Shown here in pieces: positions 1-7,848 of a DNA stretch of 64,000 nucleotides. The stretch is from Pseudoxanthomonas sp. CF385 (GTDB lineage: Bacteria; Pseudomonadota; Gammaproteobacteria; Xanthomonadales; Xanthomonadaceae): assembly GCF_900104255.1 (NCBI RefSeq), contig NZ_FNKZ01000002.1:1-64000 (forward strand), given 5' to 3'. Position 1 is the stretch's first letter. Each line of letters begins with the position of its first letter. The translations under genes and the position numbers were made by a program. The notes beneath the pieces are model-generated. The model saw nothing but the letters and a program-made list of their open reading frames with translations, was not told the origin of the DNA and did no database searches.

Positions 1-42
1 GTGGCGTACTTTTACCTTCCCAAGGTCGCAAATGCGGCCTAA
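1..42 (+). CDS. 3' end of an integron cassette ORF (partial)
   Basis: The first 14 codons read open in frame 1 and end with a TAA at 40-42 that lies inside the left core site of the following attC. A stop codon embedded in the attC is usual for integron cassette genes. Only the last 13 residues are visible (ending KVANAA), so no function can be given. The 5' part of the gene and the rest of the array lie to the left of the window. Confidence 0.45.
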   Translation: MAYFYLPKVANAA

Positions 43-97
43 CAATTCATTCAAGCCGAACCCGCTTCGCGGGTCGGCTTAATTCAGGCGTTAGCGC
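37..97 (+). other. Integron attC recombination site, well formed
   Basis: The left core GCCTAAC (37-43) fits RYYYAAC and the right side carries GTTAG (90-94), the recombination point. Between them, TCAAGCCGA is inversely repeated as TCGGCTTAA, and the centre ACCCGC-TTC-GCGGGT is a perfect short hairpin. The whole segment can therefore fold as one imperfect hairpin, the form used by integron integrases. The look is that of Xanthomonas-type attC sites as I remember them. The bases after GTT (AGCGC) are exactly complementary to the left core of the next attC, as expected when cassette 1 was inserted from a circular form. Confidence 0.88.
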
Positions 98-99
98 CC

Positions 100-390
100 A
101 TGAAAAGCAGTATTCGGCTACTAAAGTTCTGGGTACTAGCAACTGCTCAGATCGTTCTGGTCGTTGCCTGTGCGGTCGTTTGGTTCTACTTCCGCACAGT
201 TGCTTACCTGACTGGCCCACCTGATCCAGACACTTACGCCTGGAACTGGGGGTTCCAACTTGTCGCGTTCGTCATTGTCTGGCTGCCCGCACTTCTCGTC
301 TGCACCGGTATTCTGCTGGTCATCGAGCGGGCTGCACTTACCCCGTACTATCGCGCTAGGGCACTCCAAGTTGGTCGGCATGTGCGCTAA
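100..390 (+). CDS. Cassette-encoded small membrane protein, unknown function
   Basis: A 96-residue ORF starting 6 bases after the GTTAG of the preceding attC and ending inside the next attC (stop at 388-390), which is the standard layout of an integron gene cassette. The protein has two likely membrane segments (about residues 8-32 and 50-75), a short polar loop between them and a basic C-terminus. I recognise no family. There is no ribosome binding site of its own between attC and ATG, so translation probably depends on upstream coupling or cassette read-through. That it is a cassette gene is well supported; that it is expressed is inference. Confidence 0.72.
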   Translation: MKSSIRLLKFWVLATAQIVLVVACAVVWFYFRTVAYLTGPPDPDTYAWNWGFQLVAFVIVWLPALLVCTGILLVIERAALTPYYRARALQVGRHVR

Positions 391-446
391 CAATTCATTC
401 AAGCCGAACCCGCTTTCGCGGGCTGGCCTGGCTCAGGCATCGGGCT
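384..446 (+). other. Integron attC site with decayed right half
   Basis: The left half is nearly identical to the first attC: GCGCTAAC core at 384-391, then the same AATTCATTCAAGCCGAACCC block. The central hairpin CCCGC-TTT-GCGGG is kept. The right half has diverged: the L' box reads GCTGGCCTGG instead of GTCGGCTTAA, and the recombination triplet region reads CATCGGG where the intact site has CGTTAGC. Without GTT the site should not recombine on its right side. The left core perfectly complements the start of cassette 1, which shows that this attC belongs to that cassette. Confidence 0.82.
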
Positions 447-450
447 CGCT

Positions 451-918
451 ATGAAGATCCTCGCGGCGCTCGCTCTGACATCGATGCTGGCAGGCTGCAC
501 CTCGACCCGTGGTGAGCCAAGCGATGCCGAGAGATTCGCGACCTTGGTGGCCGAACCCACGCCACCCGAGTGGCGTGTGGGTGCTGTCTGGGAGTTTTCG
601 AATCCGGAGCCGCACGACGGCTCCCGCTCAAGCTGGACTGTTCGAGTGACGAACACACCTATCGAAACATGCACGTCCGGCGAATGGCGGGAACTTGAAC
701 CCATCCGGACGCCTGTGCAGGGCACCAGGGAACCGGCCAGATATGCCTACAGCGTTTCGGGTCGCCTGCTGATGCTCGACTTCAATGCCGGAACGTGCGA
801 CATCGGTGATATCCGAGGCGAGCTCACCGACGGGTCATTCGTTGGACAACGCTCGGCCGGACCCTTTCCCGGCCGCGATTTCGTCGCGCCGCGGATCGTG
901 GGTCGAAGCGTGCCGTGA
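451..918 (+). CDS. Putative lipoprotein in second cassette position, unknown function
   Basis: A 155-residue protein with a lipoprotein signal: short basic start, hydrophobic stretch and lipobox LAGC with the modifiable Cys at residue 16. The mature part is polar, with further cysteines at CTSGEW and GTCDIGD that could pair in the periplasm. No known domain is recognised. The ATG follows directly after the decayed attC, so it occupies a cassette position, but with both flanking attC sites damaged it is probably fixed in place. Lack of an obvious ribosome binding site is again cassette-like. Confidence 0.7.
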   Translation: MKILAALALTSMLAGCTSTRGEPSDAERFATLVAEPTPPEWRVGAVWEFSNPEPHDGSRSSWTVRVTNTPIETCTSGEWRELEPIRTPVQGTREPARYAYSVSGRLLMLDFNAGTCDIGDIRGELTDGSFVGQRSAGPFPGRDFVAPRIVGRSVP

Positions 919-919
919 A

Positions 920-985
920 AGGCCGCGTCAATGCGTGCAAGCCGAATCTGCTTCGCGAAGCGGAGCAACTCGAGTGTTCTAACGC
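920..985 (+). other. attC-like remnant
   Basis: The block CAAGCCGAATCTGCTTCGCG (953-972 region) matches the core of the two attC sites upstream, and the central palindrome CTGCTTCGCGAAGCGG is retained. The left core is not RYYYAAC and the right end reads GTTCTAAC, so the integrase core sites are no longer recognisable. I read it as an eroded attC at the oldest, distal end of the array. Confidence 0.55.
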
Positions 986-1096
986 ATGAAGCGCATCGCG
1001 AACCTGGCGATCGCACTGGGTATCTTCATTGCGGCGTGCGGATGCATTGGCAAGCCTGCCGTGAAGAACCTGCTGCCCGCAACCGGGTCGCTATGA
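986..1096 (+). CDS. Very small lipoprotein-like ORF, unknown function
   Basis: A 36-codon ORF directly after the attC remnant. It encodes a basic start (MKR), a hydrophobic stretch and a lipobox-like IAAC with Cys at residue 18, followed by only about 18 residues, a size and layout reminiscent of entericidin-type lipopeptides. No homology can be claimed. It could be the leftover 5' end of a larger cassette gene: it ends in TGSL followed by a stop, and the DNA around its stop (CGGGTCGCTATGA) resembles the DNA just before the ATG of the upstream lipoprotein. Existence as a gene is tentative. Confidence 0.4.
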   Translation: MKRIANLAIALGIFIAACGCIGKPAVKNLLPATGSL

Positions 1097-1122
1097 CGGA
1101 CTGACCTCACTCCGGCGAGATC

Positions 1123-1149
1123 GGCACGGCATGAACCGTGCCGCCTTTT
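1123..1149 (+). terminator. Hairpin terminator closing the cassette array
   Basis: GGCACGG-CATGAA-CCGTGCC forms a 7-bp stem followed by GCCTTTT on the plus strand. It sits between the last cassette ORF and the 3' end of lolD, so it should stop rightward cassette transcription from running antisense into lolD. There is no T-run on the minus side. Confidence 0.55.
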
Positions 1150-1856
1150 CAGACCGCTTCAGGCGCCAGCTCGCGAAGCTTGCCTTCGTGCAGTTCGAGT
1201 ACGCGATCCAGCCGGCGCGCCAGGCGGCGGTCATGGGTCACCAGCACCAGACTGGTCTTCTGCGCGCGGTTGAGCTCCAGCATCAGGTCGAACACCGTCG
1301 CTGCGGTCTTCTCGTCCAGATTGCCGGTCGGCTCGTCGCCGAGCACGCAGGCCGGCTGGTTGACGAGGGCGCGGGCGACAGCCGCACGCTGGCGTTCGCC
1401 GCCGGACAGTTCACCAGGCTTGTGTTCGAGACGATGCCCCAAACCCACCGACTCCAGGAGCGCTTTCGCGCGCGCGGCGGCATCGTCCGTCGCCGCGCCA
1501 CCCAGCATCACCGGCATCATCACGTTCTCGAGCGCGGTGAACTCCGGCAACAGATGGTGGAACTGGTAGACGAAGCCGAGCGAGGTGTTGCGCAGCTGGC
1601 CGCGTGCGGCGTCCGACAGCGATGACATCTTCTTGCCGGCGACGTAGACCTCGCCGGAGGTGGGCGTGTCGAGGCCACCCAGCAGGTGCAGGAGCGTGCT
1701 CTTGCCCGCGCCCGACGCACCGACGATGGCCACGGTCTCGCCCGGCTGCACGTTGAGCTCCAGGCCATCGAAGACCGGGGTGCGCAGCTTGCCTTCGGCA
1801 TAGGTCTTGCCCAGCGCTTCGGCATGGATGACCGCGGTGCGGATGGACTCATTCAT
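1149..1856 (-). CDS. lolD: Lipoprotein-releasing ABC transporter ATP-binding protein LolD
   Basis: Cytoplasmic ATPase of the Lol complex, which extracts outer-membrane lipoproteins from the inner membrane and hands them to LolA. The 235-residue protein shows Walker [10 protein letters not shown] (46-54), the Q-loop [10 protein letters not shown] typical of the LolD/MacB class, signature LSGGERQ (150-156), Walker B plus catalytic Glu in [10 protein letters not shown] and the switch His at 208. It overlaps the 3' end of the upstream lolC/E gene by 8 bases, so the two are translationally coupled. Length and motif content are normal for LolD. Confidence 0.93.
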   Translation of the reverse strand: MNESIRTAVIHAEALGKTYAEGKLRTPVFDGLELNVQPGETVAIVGASGAGKSTLLHLLGGLDTPTSGEVYVAGKKMSSLSDAARGQLRNTSLGFVYQFHHLLPEFTALENVMMPVMLGGAATDDAAARAKALLESVGLGHRLEHKPGELSGGERQRAAVARALVNQPACVLGDEPTGNLDEKTAATVFDLMLELNRAQKTSLVLVTHDRRLARRLDRVLELHEGKLRELAPEAV

Positions 1857-3096
1857 AGCGCAGCGCCTCCGCGGGCTGGGTGCGGGCGGCGCGCCACGCC
1901 GGGTACAGCGTGGCCAGGAAGCTCATCGTCAGCGCGACGGCGGCGATCATCACCACTTCGCCTGCGTCGAGTTCGTAAGGCAGACCGGTGATGTAGTAGA
2001 CGTCCGAGGGCAGCAGGGTGACCTTGAACACGGCCTCGATGGCCGCGAGGATGTATTCGAGGTTGACCGTCAGCAGGATGCCGCCGATCACGCCCATCAC
2101 CGTGCCCATCACGCCGATCAGCACGCCCTGCACCATGAAGACCTGCATCACGCCGCGCGGCGTCAGGCCCAGCGTGCGCAGGATGGCGATGTCGGCCTGC
2201 TTGTCGGTGACCAGCATCACCTGCGAGTTCACCAGCGAGAACGCGCCCATCAGGATGATGAAGGACAGCAGGATGCCCATCACCGTCTTCTCCATCTTCA
2301 GCGAGTGGTAGAGATTGGCGTTTTCGCTGGTCCAGTCGCTGATCCGGTATGGACCCTGCAGCCGCAGTGCGAGGTCGCGCGCCACGTCCCAGGACTGGTA
2401 CATGTCGTGCAGCTTCAAGCGGACGCCGGTGACGCCCTCGCCCATCCGCAGCACGCGCTGCAGGTCGCCCATGTGGACGAGCGCGAGGTTCCGGTCCACG
2501 TCGTTGTGGCCGACCGCGAAGATGCCGGTGACGGTGAAGCGCTTGATCTTGGGCATCGCGCCCATCGGCGTGCCCTGGAAGTCGCCCGCCGTGACGACCA
2601 CGCTGTCGCCCACGCCGACGCGCAGCCAGGCGGCCAGCTCCTGCCCGAGCAGGATGTGGAACTCGCCCGGCTTCAGCGAATCCAGGGTGCCGGCCTTCAT
2701 CTTGTCGCCGATGACGGAGACCTTGGGCTCCTCGCCCGGCAGGATGCCGGTGACCAGGGCGCCTTGCGGGTCCGCATTGCCGGTGAGCATCGCCTGCACG
2801 TGGATGAAGGGCGCCGCGCCCGATACGCGCGGATCGTCCATCGCGATCTTGGTGGCGTGCGGCCAGTCCTGCATGGCTTCGCCCGCCCCCATCACGGTGG
2901 CGTGCGCGGTGGCCTGCAGCAGCCGGTCGCGGATTTCGCGCTGGAAGCCGCTCATCACGGACAGCGTGGTGATCAGGATCATCACGCCCAGGGCGATGCC
3001 GACGACCGAGGCCAGCGAGATGAAGGAGATGAAACCGTTGCGGCGCTTGGCGCGGAGATAGCGCAGGCCGATGGCGACGGGGATGGGTTTGAACAT
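1849..3096 (-). CDS. lolC: Lipoprotein-releasing system permease LolC/LolE
   Basis: Inner-membrane permease of the Lol lipoprotein exporter. 415 residues: one transmembrane helix near the N-terminus (about 22-45, [19 protein letters not shown]), a large periplasmic domain and three C-terminal helices (about 270-300, 320-350, 375-402), the FtsX/MacB-type fold. Only one permease gene is present next to lolD. The system may be of the single-permease (LolF) type or a second copy may lie elsewhere, so the C/E assignment is not certain. It lies directly downstream of the ygfX-like gene and is probably transcribed with the sdh cluster or from an internal promoter. Confidence 0.88.
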   Translation of the reverse strand: MFKPIPVAIGLRYLRAKRRNGFISFISLASVVGIALGVMILITTLSVMSGFQREIRDRLLQATAHATVMGAGEAMQDWPHATKIAMDDPRVSGAAPFIHVQAMLTGNADPQGALVTGILPGEEPKVSVIGDKMKAGTLDSLKPGEFHILLGQELAAWLRVGVGDSVVVTAGDFQGTPMGAMPKIKRFTVTGIFAVGHNDVDRNLALVHMGDLQRVLRMGEGVTGVRLKLHDMYQSWDVARDLALRLQGPYRISDWTSENANLYHSLKMEKTVMGILLSFIILMGAFSLVNSQVMLVTDKQADIAILRTLGLTPRGVMQVFMVQGVLIGVMGTVMGVIGGILLTVNLEYILAAIEAVFKVTLLPSDVYYITGLPYELDAGEVVMIAAVALTMSFLATLYPAWRAARTQPAEALRYE

Positions 3097-3101
3097 GGAC
3101 C

Positions 3102-3557
3102 CTATGGTGCCATCGGGCCCGCCGGGCGCCCAGCGTCGGCTTCGCCCGCAGCAAGCCTCAGTTCACGCCGGGCGCGGGCCGGCAGCGTGTCGGGCCACCA
3201 GGCCGCATGGCGCCAGGCTCCGCCCGGCCGTTCGCGCCAGCGCAGGAACGCCAGCGGCCCACGCCAGGCCAAGCGCACATCGTGCAGAGGAGCCCCATCG
3301 ACGGTGGGCACCCGGCCGTCGCCCGGGAACCAGAATTCACGCTCCGCCGACGCGGCATGGGCCTGCGCCAGCCACAGGCCGCGACTCAGCGCCAAGACGG
3401 CCCCGGGCCAGGCGATGGCCACGGGTAGTTCGCAGAGCAGCAGCGAGAGTGCCGCCAGCAGGCCCAGCAAGACCAGCCACGCCTGCACCAGGCGCGAGGG
3501 GCGCCATTCAAGCCGGCAGCTGACGGATCCGTTCGACCAGCGCGGCGAGTTCCGCAT
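3102..3557 (-). CDS. YgfX (CptA)-like membrane protein, partner of SdhE
   Basis: A short membrane protein following sdhE, as in enterobacteria, where YgfX and SdhE (CptA/CptB) are paired and YgfX was described as a membrane-bound toxin affecting MreB/FtsZ. Here two adjacent hydrophobic segments (roughly residues 24-60) precede a W/R-rich cytoplasmic tail. Similarity is by context, size and topology; sequence recognition is weak. The start is uncertain. The ATG at 3557 lies 50 bases inside sdhE, and no ATG occurs in frame near the sdhE stop. A GTG at 3488 just before the first membrane helix is an alternative. Confidence 0.6.
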   Translation of the reverse strand: MRNSPRWSNGSVSCRLEWRPSRLVQAWLVLLGLLAALSLLLCELPVAIAWPGAVLALSRGLWLAQAHAASAEREFWFPGDGRVPTVDGAPLHDVRLAWRGPLAFLRWRERPGGAWRHAAWWPDTLPARARRELRLAAGEADAGRPAGPMAP

Positions 3558-3756
3558 CGGGACACTGCTCGTAGCCCATGAACCAGCGCCAGAGCTTATC
3601 GTCCTCGCAATCCAGCAGGCGTAGGAAAACCACGCGCTGCGGCTCGGATTCGGTCGCCCAACTCCGATCGAGGTAACGACCGAACAACTGGTCCAGTTCG
3701 CGCATGCCGCGCCGGCAGCGCCAGCGGATGCGCTTGAGTTCGGGATCGTCGCTCAT
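3508..3756 (-). CDS. sdhE: FAD assembly factor SdhE
   Basis: An 82-residue protein of the SdhE/SDHAF2 family that promotes covalent attachment of FAD to SdhA. It carries the diagnostic RGMRELD motif (RGxxE, about residues 16-22) and the conserved helical bundle pattern ending in a short acidic/hydrophobic tail. It follows the MAPEG gene with a 4-base ATGA overlap and precedes the ygfX-like gene, all downstream of sdhB, which fits a role in complex II assembly. Confidence 0.9.
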   Translation of the reverse strand: MSDDPELKRIRWRCRRGMRELDQLFGRYLDRSWATESEPQRVVFLRLLDCEDDKLWRWFMGYEQCPDAELAALVERIRQLPA

Positions 3757-4184
3757 GCCGCCGCCAGCGCGAGGGCCAGGCGCACCCAGAAGGCGATCAG
3801 CACCAGTGTCGCCACCGCGTAGGCGACGAAGCGGGTCATGACGTGGTTGAACGTGCAGTGCACCAGGCTGTGCACCGCACGCAGGCCGACGAAGACCCAG
3901 GCCAGCGCCAGCGATACCGCGTCGGCCACGCCGAGTTGCGCGGCCAGCAGCACGCCGGCGTAGAACAGCACCGGCAACTCGAACAGATTGCGGAAGTTGT
4001 CCGATGCGCGGGTGTCGGCCAGCAGCCGTACCGAATCGGCCGCGTTCGCCAGCGCCTGCGCATGGATGCGCTTGCGCGACATTTCACCCAGGCGGAGCTG
4101 GTACAGCCTGGCCCACACGAGGAAGGTCAGGCCGGCCATCGCCACTGCGGGCCAGAGGATCGCCGTGGCGGACGCGTCGCTCAT
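3753..4184 (-). CDS. MAPEG family membrane protein
   Basis: 143 residues with four predicted membrane helices and the MAPEG signature region ([18 protein letters not shown], then [11 protein letters not shown]). MAPEG proteins include glutathione-dependent membrane enzymes, but bacterial members of this short type have no established substrate. It sits between sdhB (4-base gap) and sdhE (4-base overlap). It is therefore transcribed with complex II genes, and whether it works with them is unknown. Confidence 0.82.
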   Translation of the reverse strand: MSDASATAILWPAVAMAGLTFLVWARLYQLRLGEMSRKRIHAQALANAADSVRLLADTRASDNFRNLFELPVLFYAGVLLAAQLGVADAVSLALAWVFVGLRAVHSLVHCTFNHVMTRFVAYAVATLVLIAFWVRLALALAAA

Positions 4185-4188
4185 GCGG

Positions 4189-4971
4189 TCAGGCGCGACG
4201 CGCCATCATCAGCTTCTTGATCTCGGCGATCGCCAGCGCCGGGTTCAGGCCCTTCGGGCAGGTACGCGCGCAATTCATGATGGTGTGGCAGCGGTACAGC
4301 TTGAACGGATCTTCCAGATCGTCCAGGCGCGCACCGGTGTCCTCATCGCGCGAATCGATGATCCAGCGGTAGGCCTGCAACAGGATCGCCGGGCCGAGGT
4401 AACGCTCGCCGTTCCACCAGTAGCTCGGGCAGCTGGTCGAGCAGCAGGCGCAGAGGATGCACTCGTACAGGCCGTCCAGCTTCTTGCGGTCTTCCGGCGA
4501 CTGCAGGCGCTCGCGATCCGGCGGCGCCGGCGTCTGCGTGCGGATCCACGGCTTGATCGAGGCGTACTGCGCGTAGAAGTGGGTCAGGTCGGGAACCAGG
4601 TCCTTCACCACGTCCATGTGCGGCAGCGGATAGATCGGCACTTCCGCTTTGGTGCAATCGCCGATCGCCTTGGTGCAGGCCAGCGTGTTGGTGCCGTCGA
4701 TGTTCATCGCGCACGAACCGCAGATGCCTTCGCGGCACGAGCGACGGAACGTCAGCGTGGGGTCGATCTCGTTCTTGATCTTGATCAGCGCGTCCAGGAC
4801 CATCGGACCGCACTTGTCGAGGTCGACATCGTACGTGTCGGTACGCGGATTGGCGCCGTCGTCCGGGTTCCAGCGGTATACCTTGAAGGTGCGCACATTC
4901 TTGGCGCCCTTCGCGGGGAAGTGCTTGCCCTTGGTGACGCGCGAGTTCTTCGGGAGGGAAAATTCGGCCAT
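4189..4971 (-). CDS. sdhB: Succinate dehydrogenase iron-sulfur subunit
   Basis: Iron-sulfur subunit of complex II carrying electrons from SdhA to ubiquinone. 260 residues. N-terminal 2Fe-2S ligands are C79, C84, C87 and C99 ([10 protein letters not shown]), and C-terminal 4Fe-4S and 3Fe-4S ligands lie in [12 protein letters not shown] (171-182) and [14 protein letters not shown] (228-241). The W of PSYWWN is near the quinone site in the family. It lies 18 bases downstream of sdhA within the sdhCDAB order typical of proteobacteria. Confidence 0.96.
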   Translation of the reverse strand: MAEFSLPKNSRVTKGKHFPAKGAKNVRTFKVYRWNPDDGANPRTDTYDVDLDKCGPMVLDALIKIKNEIDPTLTFRRSCREGICGSCAMNIDGTNTLACTKAIGDCTKAEVPIYPLPHMDVVKDLVPDLTHFYAQYASIKPWIRTQTPAPPDRERLQSPEDRKKLDGLYECILCACCSTSCPSYWWNGERYLGPAILLQAYRWIIDSRDEDTGARLDDLEDPFKLYRCHTIMNCARTCPKGLNPALAIAEIKKLMMARRA

Positions 4972-4989
4972 GTGTCAGGTCTCCCGGGC

Positions 4990-6780
4990 TCAGTAAACGC
5001 GCGGCTTGGGCGGCACCACATCCACGTCCTTGCTGAGCGTGTACATGTGCACAGGGCGGAAATCGAAGCTGCACTTGCCGTCGTCGGCGACATTGACCAG
5101 CGTGTGCTTCTGCCAGTTGACGTCGTCGCGCTCGGGGAAGTCCTCGTGCGCGTGCGCGCCGCGGCTTTCGTGGCGTTGCTCGGCCGAGTTGATCGTGGCG
5201 ACCGCGCTGAGCAGCAGGTTGTGCAGTTCGTAGGTCTCGATCAGGTCGGAGTTCCAGATCAGCGAACGGTCGCTGACCTTCACGTCCTGGAAGCTGGAGA
5301 AGATGTCGGCCATCTTGTCGCAGCCATCCTTCAGCGACTTGCTGGTGCGGAAGACGGCGGCGTCGGCCTGCATCGTGCGCTGCATGTTGTCGCGGATCAC
5401 CGAGGTCGGCGTATCGCCGCTGGCGTTGCGCAGCTTGTCCAGGTGCGACAGCGCCTTGTCGCACGCATCGCCGGCCAGCGGCTTGTGCGACGAACCGCTC
5501 TTGATGGTCTCGGCGCAGCGGTTGGCGACCGCGCGGCCGAACACGACCAGGTCGAGCAGCGAGTTCGAACCCAGGCGGTTGGCGCCGTGCACCGACACGC
5601 AGGCGGCTTCGCCGATCGCGTACAGGCCGGGCACCACCGCATCGGGGTTGTCGCCGACCTTGCGCACGACTTCGCCGTGGTAGTTGGTCGGGATGCCGCC
5701 CATGTTGTAGTGCACGGTCGGGATGACCGGGATCGGCTGCTTGGTCACGTCCACGCCGGCGAAGATGTGGGCGCTTTCGGCGATGCCGGGCAGCTTCTCG
5801 TTGATGACCTCCGGGCCCAGGTGGGTCAGGTCGAGCAGGATGTGGTCCTTGTGCTCGCCGACGCCACGGCCTTCGCGGATCTCGATGGTCATCGAGCGGC
5901 TGACCACGTCGCGCGAGGCCAGATCCTTGTAGTGCGGTGCGTAACGCTCCATGAAGCGCTCGCCGTTGCTGTTGCGCAGGATGCCGCCTTCGCCGCGGAC
6001 GCCCTCGGTGATCAGGCAGCCCGCGCCGTAGATGCCGGTCGGATGGAACTGCACGAACTCCATGTCCTGCATCGGCAGGCCGGCGCGCATCACCATGCCG
6101 CCACCGTCGCCGGTGCAGGTATGGGCGGAGGTCGCCGAGAAGTACGCACGGCCGTAGCCGCCGGTGGCCAGCACCACGCCATGGGCGCGGAACAGGTGCA
6201 GCGTGCCGGTGGCCATGTCGAGGGCGAGCACGCCGCGGCAGGCACCCTCTTCATCGAAGATCAGGTCAAGCGCGAAGTACTCGACCATGAAGCGCGCGTC
6301 GTGCGCCAGCGACTGCTGGTACAGCGTGTGCAGCATGGCGTGGCCGGTACGGTCGGCGGCGGCGCAGGTGCGCTGCGCCGGCGGGCCTTCGCCGTACTTG
6401 GTCGTCATGCCGCCGAACGGGCGCTGGTAGATCTTGCCCTCTTCGGTGCGGGAGAACGGCACGCCGTAGTGCTCCAGCTCGATGATGGCCGGGATGGCCT
6501 CGCGGCACATGTACTCGATGGCGTCCTGGTCGCCCAGCCAGTCCGAGCCCTTGATGGTGTCGTAGAAGTGGTAGCGCCAGTCGTCCTCGCCCATGTTGCC
6601 CAGCGCGGCGGAGATGCCGCCCTGCGCCGCCACGGTGTGTGAGCGGGTCGGGAAGACCTTGGTCAGGCAGACCGTCTGCAGGCCCTTGGCCGCCAGGCCG
6701 AAGGTCGCGCGCAGGCCGGCGCCGCCGGCGCCCACCACGACCATGTCGTACTTGTGTTCGGTGATCTTGTAAGCGGACAT
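4990..6780 (-). CDS. sdhA: Succinate dehydrogenase flavoprotein subunit
   Basis: Catalytic flavoprotein of complex II, oxidising succinate to fumarate at the inner face of the membrane. 596 residues with FAD-binding GAGGAGLRA (about 17-25), the SHTVAAQGG segment whose His (residue 48) is the expected covalent FAD attachment site, and the active-site region with [21 protein letters not shown]. Full length and intact. Flavinylation would rely on SdhE and, by inference, the DUF1674 protein, both encoded in the same cluster. Confidence 0.97.
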   Translation of the reverse strand: MSAYKITEHKYDMVVVGAGGAGLRATFGLAAKGLQTVCLTKVFPTRSHTVAAQGGISAALGNMGEDDWRYHFYDTIKGSDWLGDQDAIEYMCREAIPAIIELEHYGVPFSRTEEGKIYQRPFGGMTTKYGEGPPAQRTCAAADRTGHAMLHTLYQQSLAHDARFMVEYFALDLIFDEEGACRGVLALDMATGTLHLFRAHGVVLATGGYGRAYFSATSAHTCTGDGGGMVMRAGLPMQDMEFVQFHPTGIYGAGCLITEGVRGEGGILRNSNGERFMERYAPHYKDLASRDVVSRSMTIEIREGRGVGEHKDHILLDLTHLGPEVINEKLPGIAESAHIFAGVDVTKQPIPVIPTVHYNMGGIPTNYHGEVVRKVGDNPDAVVPGLYAIGEAACVSVHGANRLGSNSLLDLVVFGRAVANRCAETIKSGSSHKPLAGDACDKALSHLDKLRNASGDTPTSVIRDNMQRTMQADAAVFRTSKSLKDGCDKMADIFSSFQDVKVSDRSLIWNSDLIETYELHNLLLSAVATINSAEQRHESRGAHAHEDFPERDDVNWQKHTLVNVADDGKCSFDFRPVHMYTLSKDVDVVPPKPRVY

Positions 6781-6784
6781 TGAC

Positions 6785-7168
6785 TCAATTCCCCAGCGCG
6801 ATGCGGGCCACGGCGAAGACGCTGACGATGGCGCCCAGCACGGCGATAAACTTGACGGTGGTCTGCACCGCGAGGGCGAGCAGCGAGTTGTGCACGTAGT
6901 CTTCCAGCACGACCTGCAGGCCGAGCTGGGCGTGCCAGAACATGGCGACCAGGAAGCCGACCAGCAGCACCGCGTTCCACGGCTTGGACACGGCGGCGGT
7001 GGCGGTGACGTAATCGGCGCCGACCAGGCTCAGTACGAACACCAGGAACCAGATCGTCAGCGCGACCAGCGCGGTCGCGGTCAGCCGCTGGTGGACGAAA
7101 TGCTCGGTACCGGTCTTCGCCGAGCCCAGGCCGCGCGCATTCTTGATCGGCGTGCGGAAGTTGCTCAT
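6785..7168 (-). CDS. sdhD: Succinate dehydrogenase membrane anchor subunit
   Basis: A 127-residue hydrophobic anchor with three membrane helices, preceded by a polar N-terminus ([20 protein letters not shown]) of the SdhD type. The start at 7168 is chosen because it overlaps the sdhC stop in an ATGA junction and has a GGGAGG-like binding site just upstream. The His of the central helix ([17 protein letters not shown]) is in the position of the heme b ligand. Together with SdhC it forms the ubiquinone and heme site. Confidence 0.93.
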   Translation of the reverse strand: MSNFRTPIKNARGLGSAKTGTEHFVHQRLTATALVALTIWFLVFVLSLVGADYVTATAAVSKPWNAVLLVGFLVAMFWHAQLGLQVVLEDYVHNSLLALAVQTTVKFIAVLGAIVSVFAVARIALGN

Positions 7169-7557
7169 GCGCCACCTCCCAACAGCACATACGCCCACAC
7201 CAGGGCGGTGATGACCAGGCTGCCGATCACCGACAACCAGCTGTTGCGCACGAACGTGGCGATGCGGTAGCCGATGGCGAAGTCCTGCACGATGTGGCGG
7301 ATGCCGTTGCACAGGTGGTAGGCGAAGGCCCAGGTCCAGCCGAACAGGAACAGCTGGCCGTACCAGGCGCGCGCCATGTCGGTGAAGCAGTTCCAGGCTT
7401 CGGGGCCGATCATCAGCGTCAGCAGGCCCGCGGTGATCACCAGCGCGCCGGCGGCGAGGACGATGCCGGTGGCGCGATGCAGGATGGAGGTCGCCATCTG
7501 GATCTGCCAGCGGTAGACCTGAAGATGGGGGGAAAGCGGACGTTGTGGAGTCGCCAT
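7165..7557 (-). CDS. sdhC: Succinate dehydrogenase cytochrome b556 subunit
   Basis: A 130-residue anchor subunit with the family motif RPLSPHLQVYRWQ near the N-terminus and the HRATG and HLCNGIRHIVQD segments, the second carrying the His expected to bind heme. Three membrane helices. Start at 7557 (MATPQRPLSP) fits the family; the open frame upstream overlaps the DUF1674 gene and is not needed. Confidence 0.94.
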   Translation of the reverse strand: MATPQRPLSPHLQVYRWQIQMATSILHRATGIVLAAGALVITAGLLTLMIGPEAWNCFTDMARAWYGQLFLFGWTWAFAYHLCNGIRHIVQDFAIGYRIATFVRNSWLSVIGSLVITALVWAYVLLGGGA

Positions 7558-7612
7558 TGACGCGCTCGTTGTCTCGGCTGGGCGGTCGTGACCGCGTTGG
7601 CTCAAACGCTGC

Positions 7613-7798
7613 TCAGAAGTCGATGCAGCGCCCGTTCTTTTCCCAATCCCCGTAACGCGTGGGCTCAGGCCCGTCGCGGCCGCCGATCTCCTTCGCCACC
7701 GCCGTTCCCCCTGCCCCTTCACCCGCAGGCGGGGTCGAGGTTTCGGGCGGCTGTGTTCCGGGATCGGTGTCGGGAGTCGGGGGTGTTTGACCTATCAT
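7613..7798 (-). CDS. DUF1674 (SDHAF4-like) succinate dehydrogenase assembly protein
   Basis: A 61-residue protein whose C-terminus PTRYGDWEKNGRCIDF is the hallmark of DUF1674/SDHAF4. The mitochondrial member binds flavinylated SdhA and helps assemble it with SdhB. The N-terminal half is Pro/Thr/Gly-rich and probably unstructured. It is the first gene of the cluster, 55 bases upstream of sdhC and directly behind the sdh promoter. The ATG at 7798 is favoured; an in-frame GTG at 7816 is possible. That the bacterial protein acts in complex II assembly is inferred from family and position. Confidence 0.85.
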   Translation of the reverse strand: MIGQTPPTPDTDPGTQPPETSTPPAGEGAGGTAVAKEIGGRDGPEPTRYGDWEKNGRCIDF

Positions 7799-7819
7799 GG
7801 CGGTCTCGCAACGCACAAA

Positions 7820-7848
7820 ATTTTAATCCCCACCCCCTTGGCTGACAA
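7820..7848 (-). promoter_or_regulatory. Sigma-70-type promoter of the DUF1674-sdh operon
   Basis: On the minus strand, TTGTCA (7843-7848) and TAAAAT (7820-7825) are separated by exactly 17 bases, close to the consensus in both hexamers. Transcription would start near 7813, a short distance before the DUF1674 gene. The promoter overlaps the start region of the divergent ygfZ gene. Confidence 0.7.

Noticed and set aside
1807..6642. Very long plus-strand open frames (605 and 884 codons) across lolC and sdhA/sdhB
   Set aside because: They are antisense to well-recognised genes, have His/Arg/Val-rich low-quality composition and no domain. Stop-poor antisense frames are expected in GC-rich DNA.
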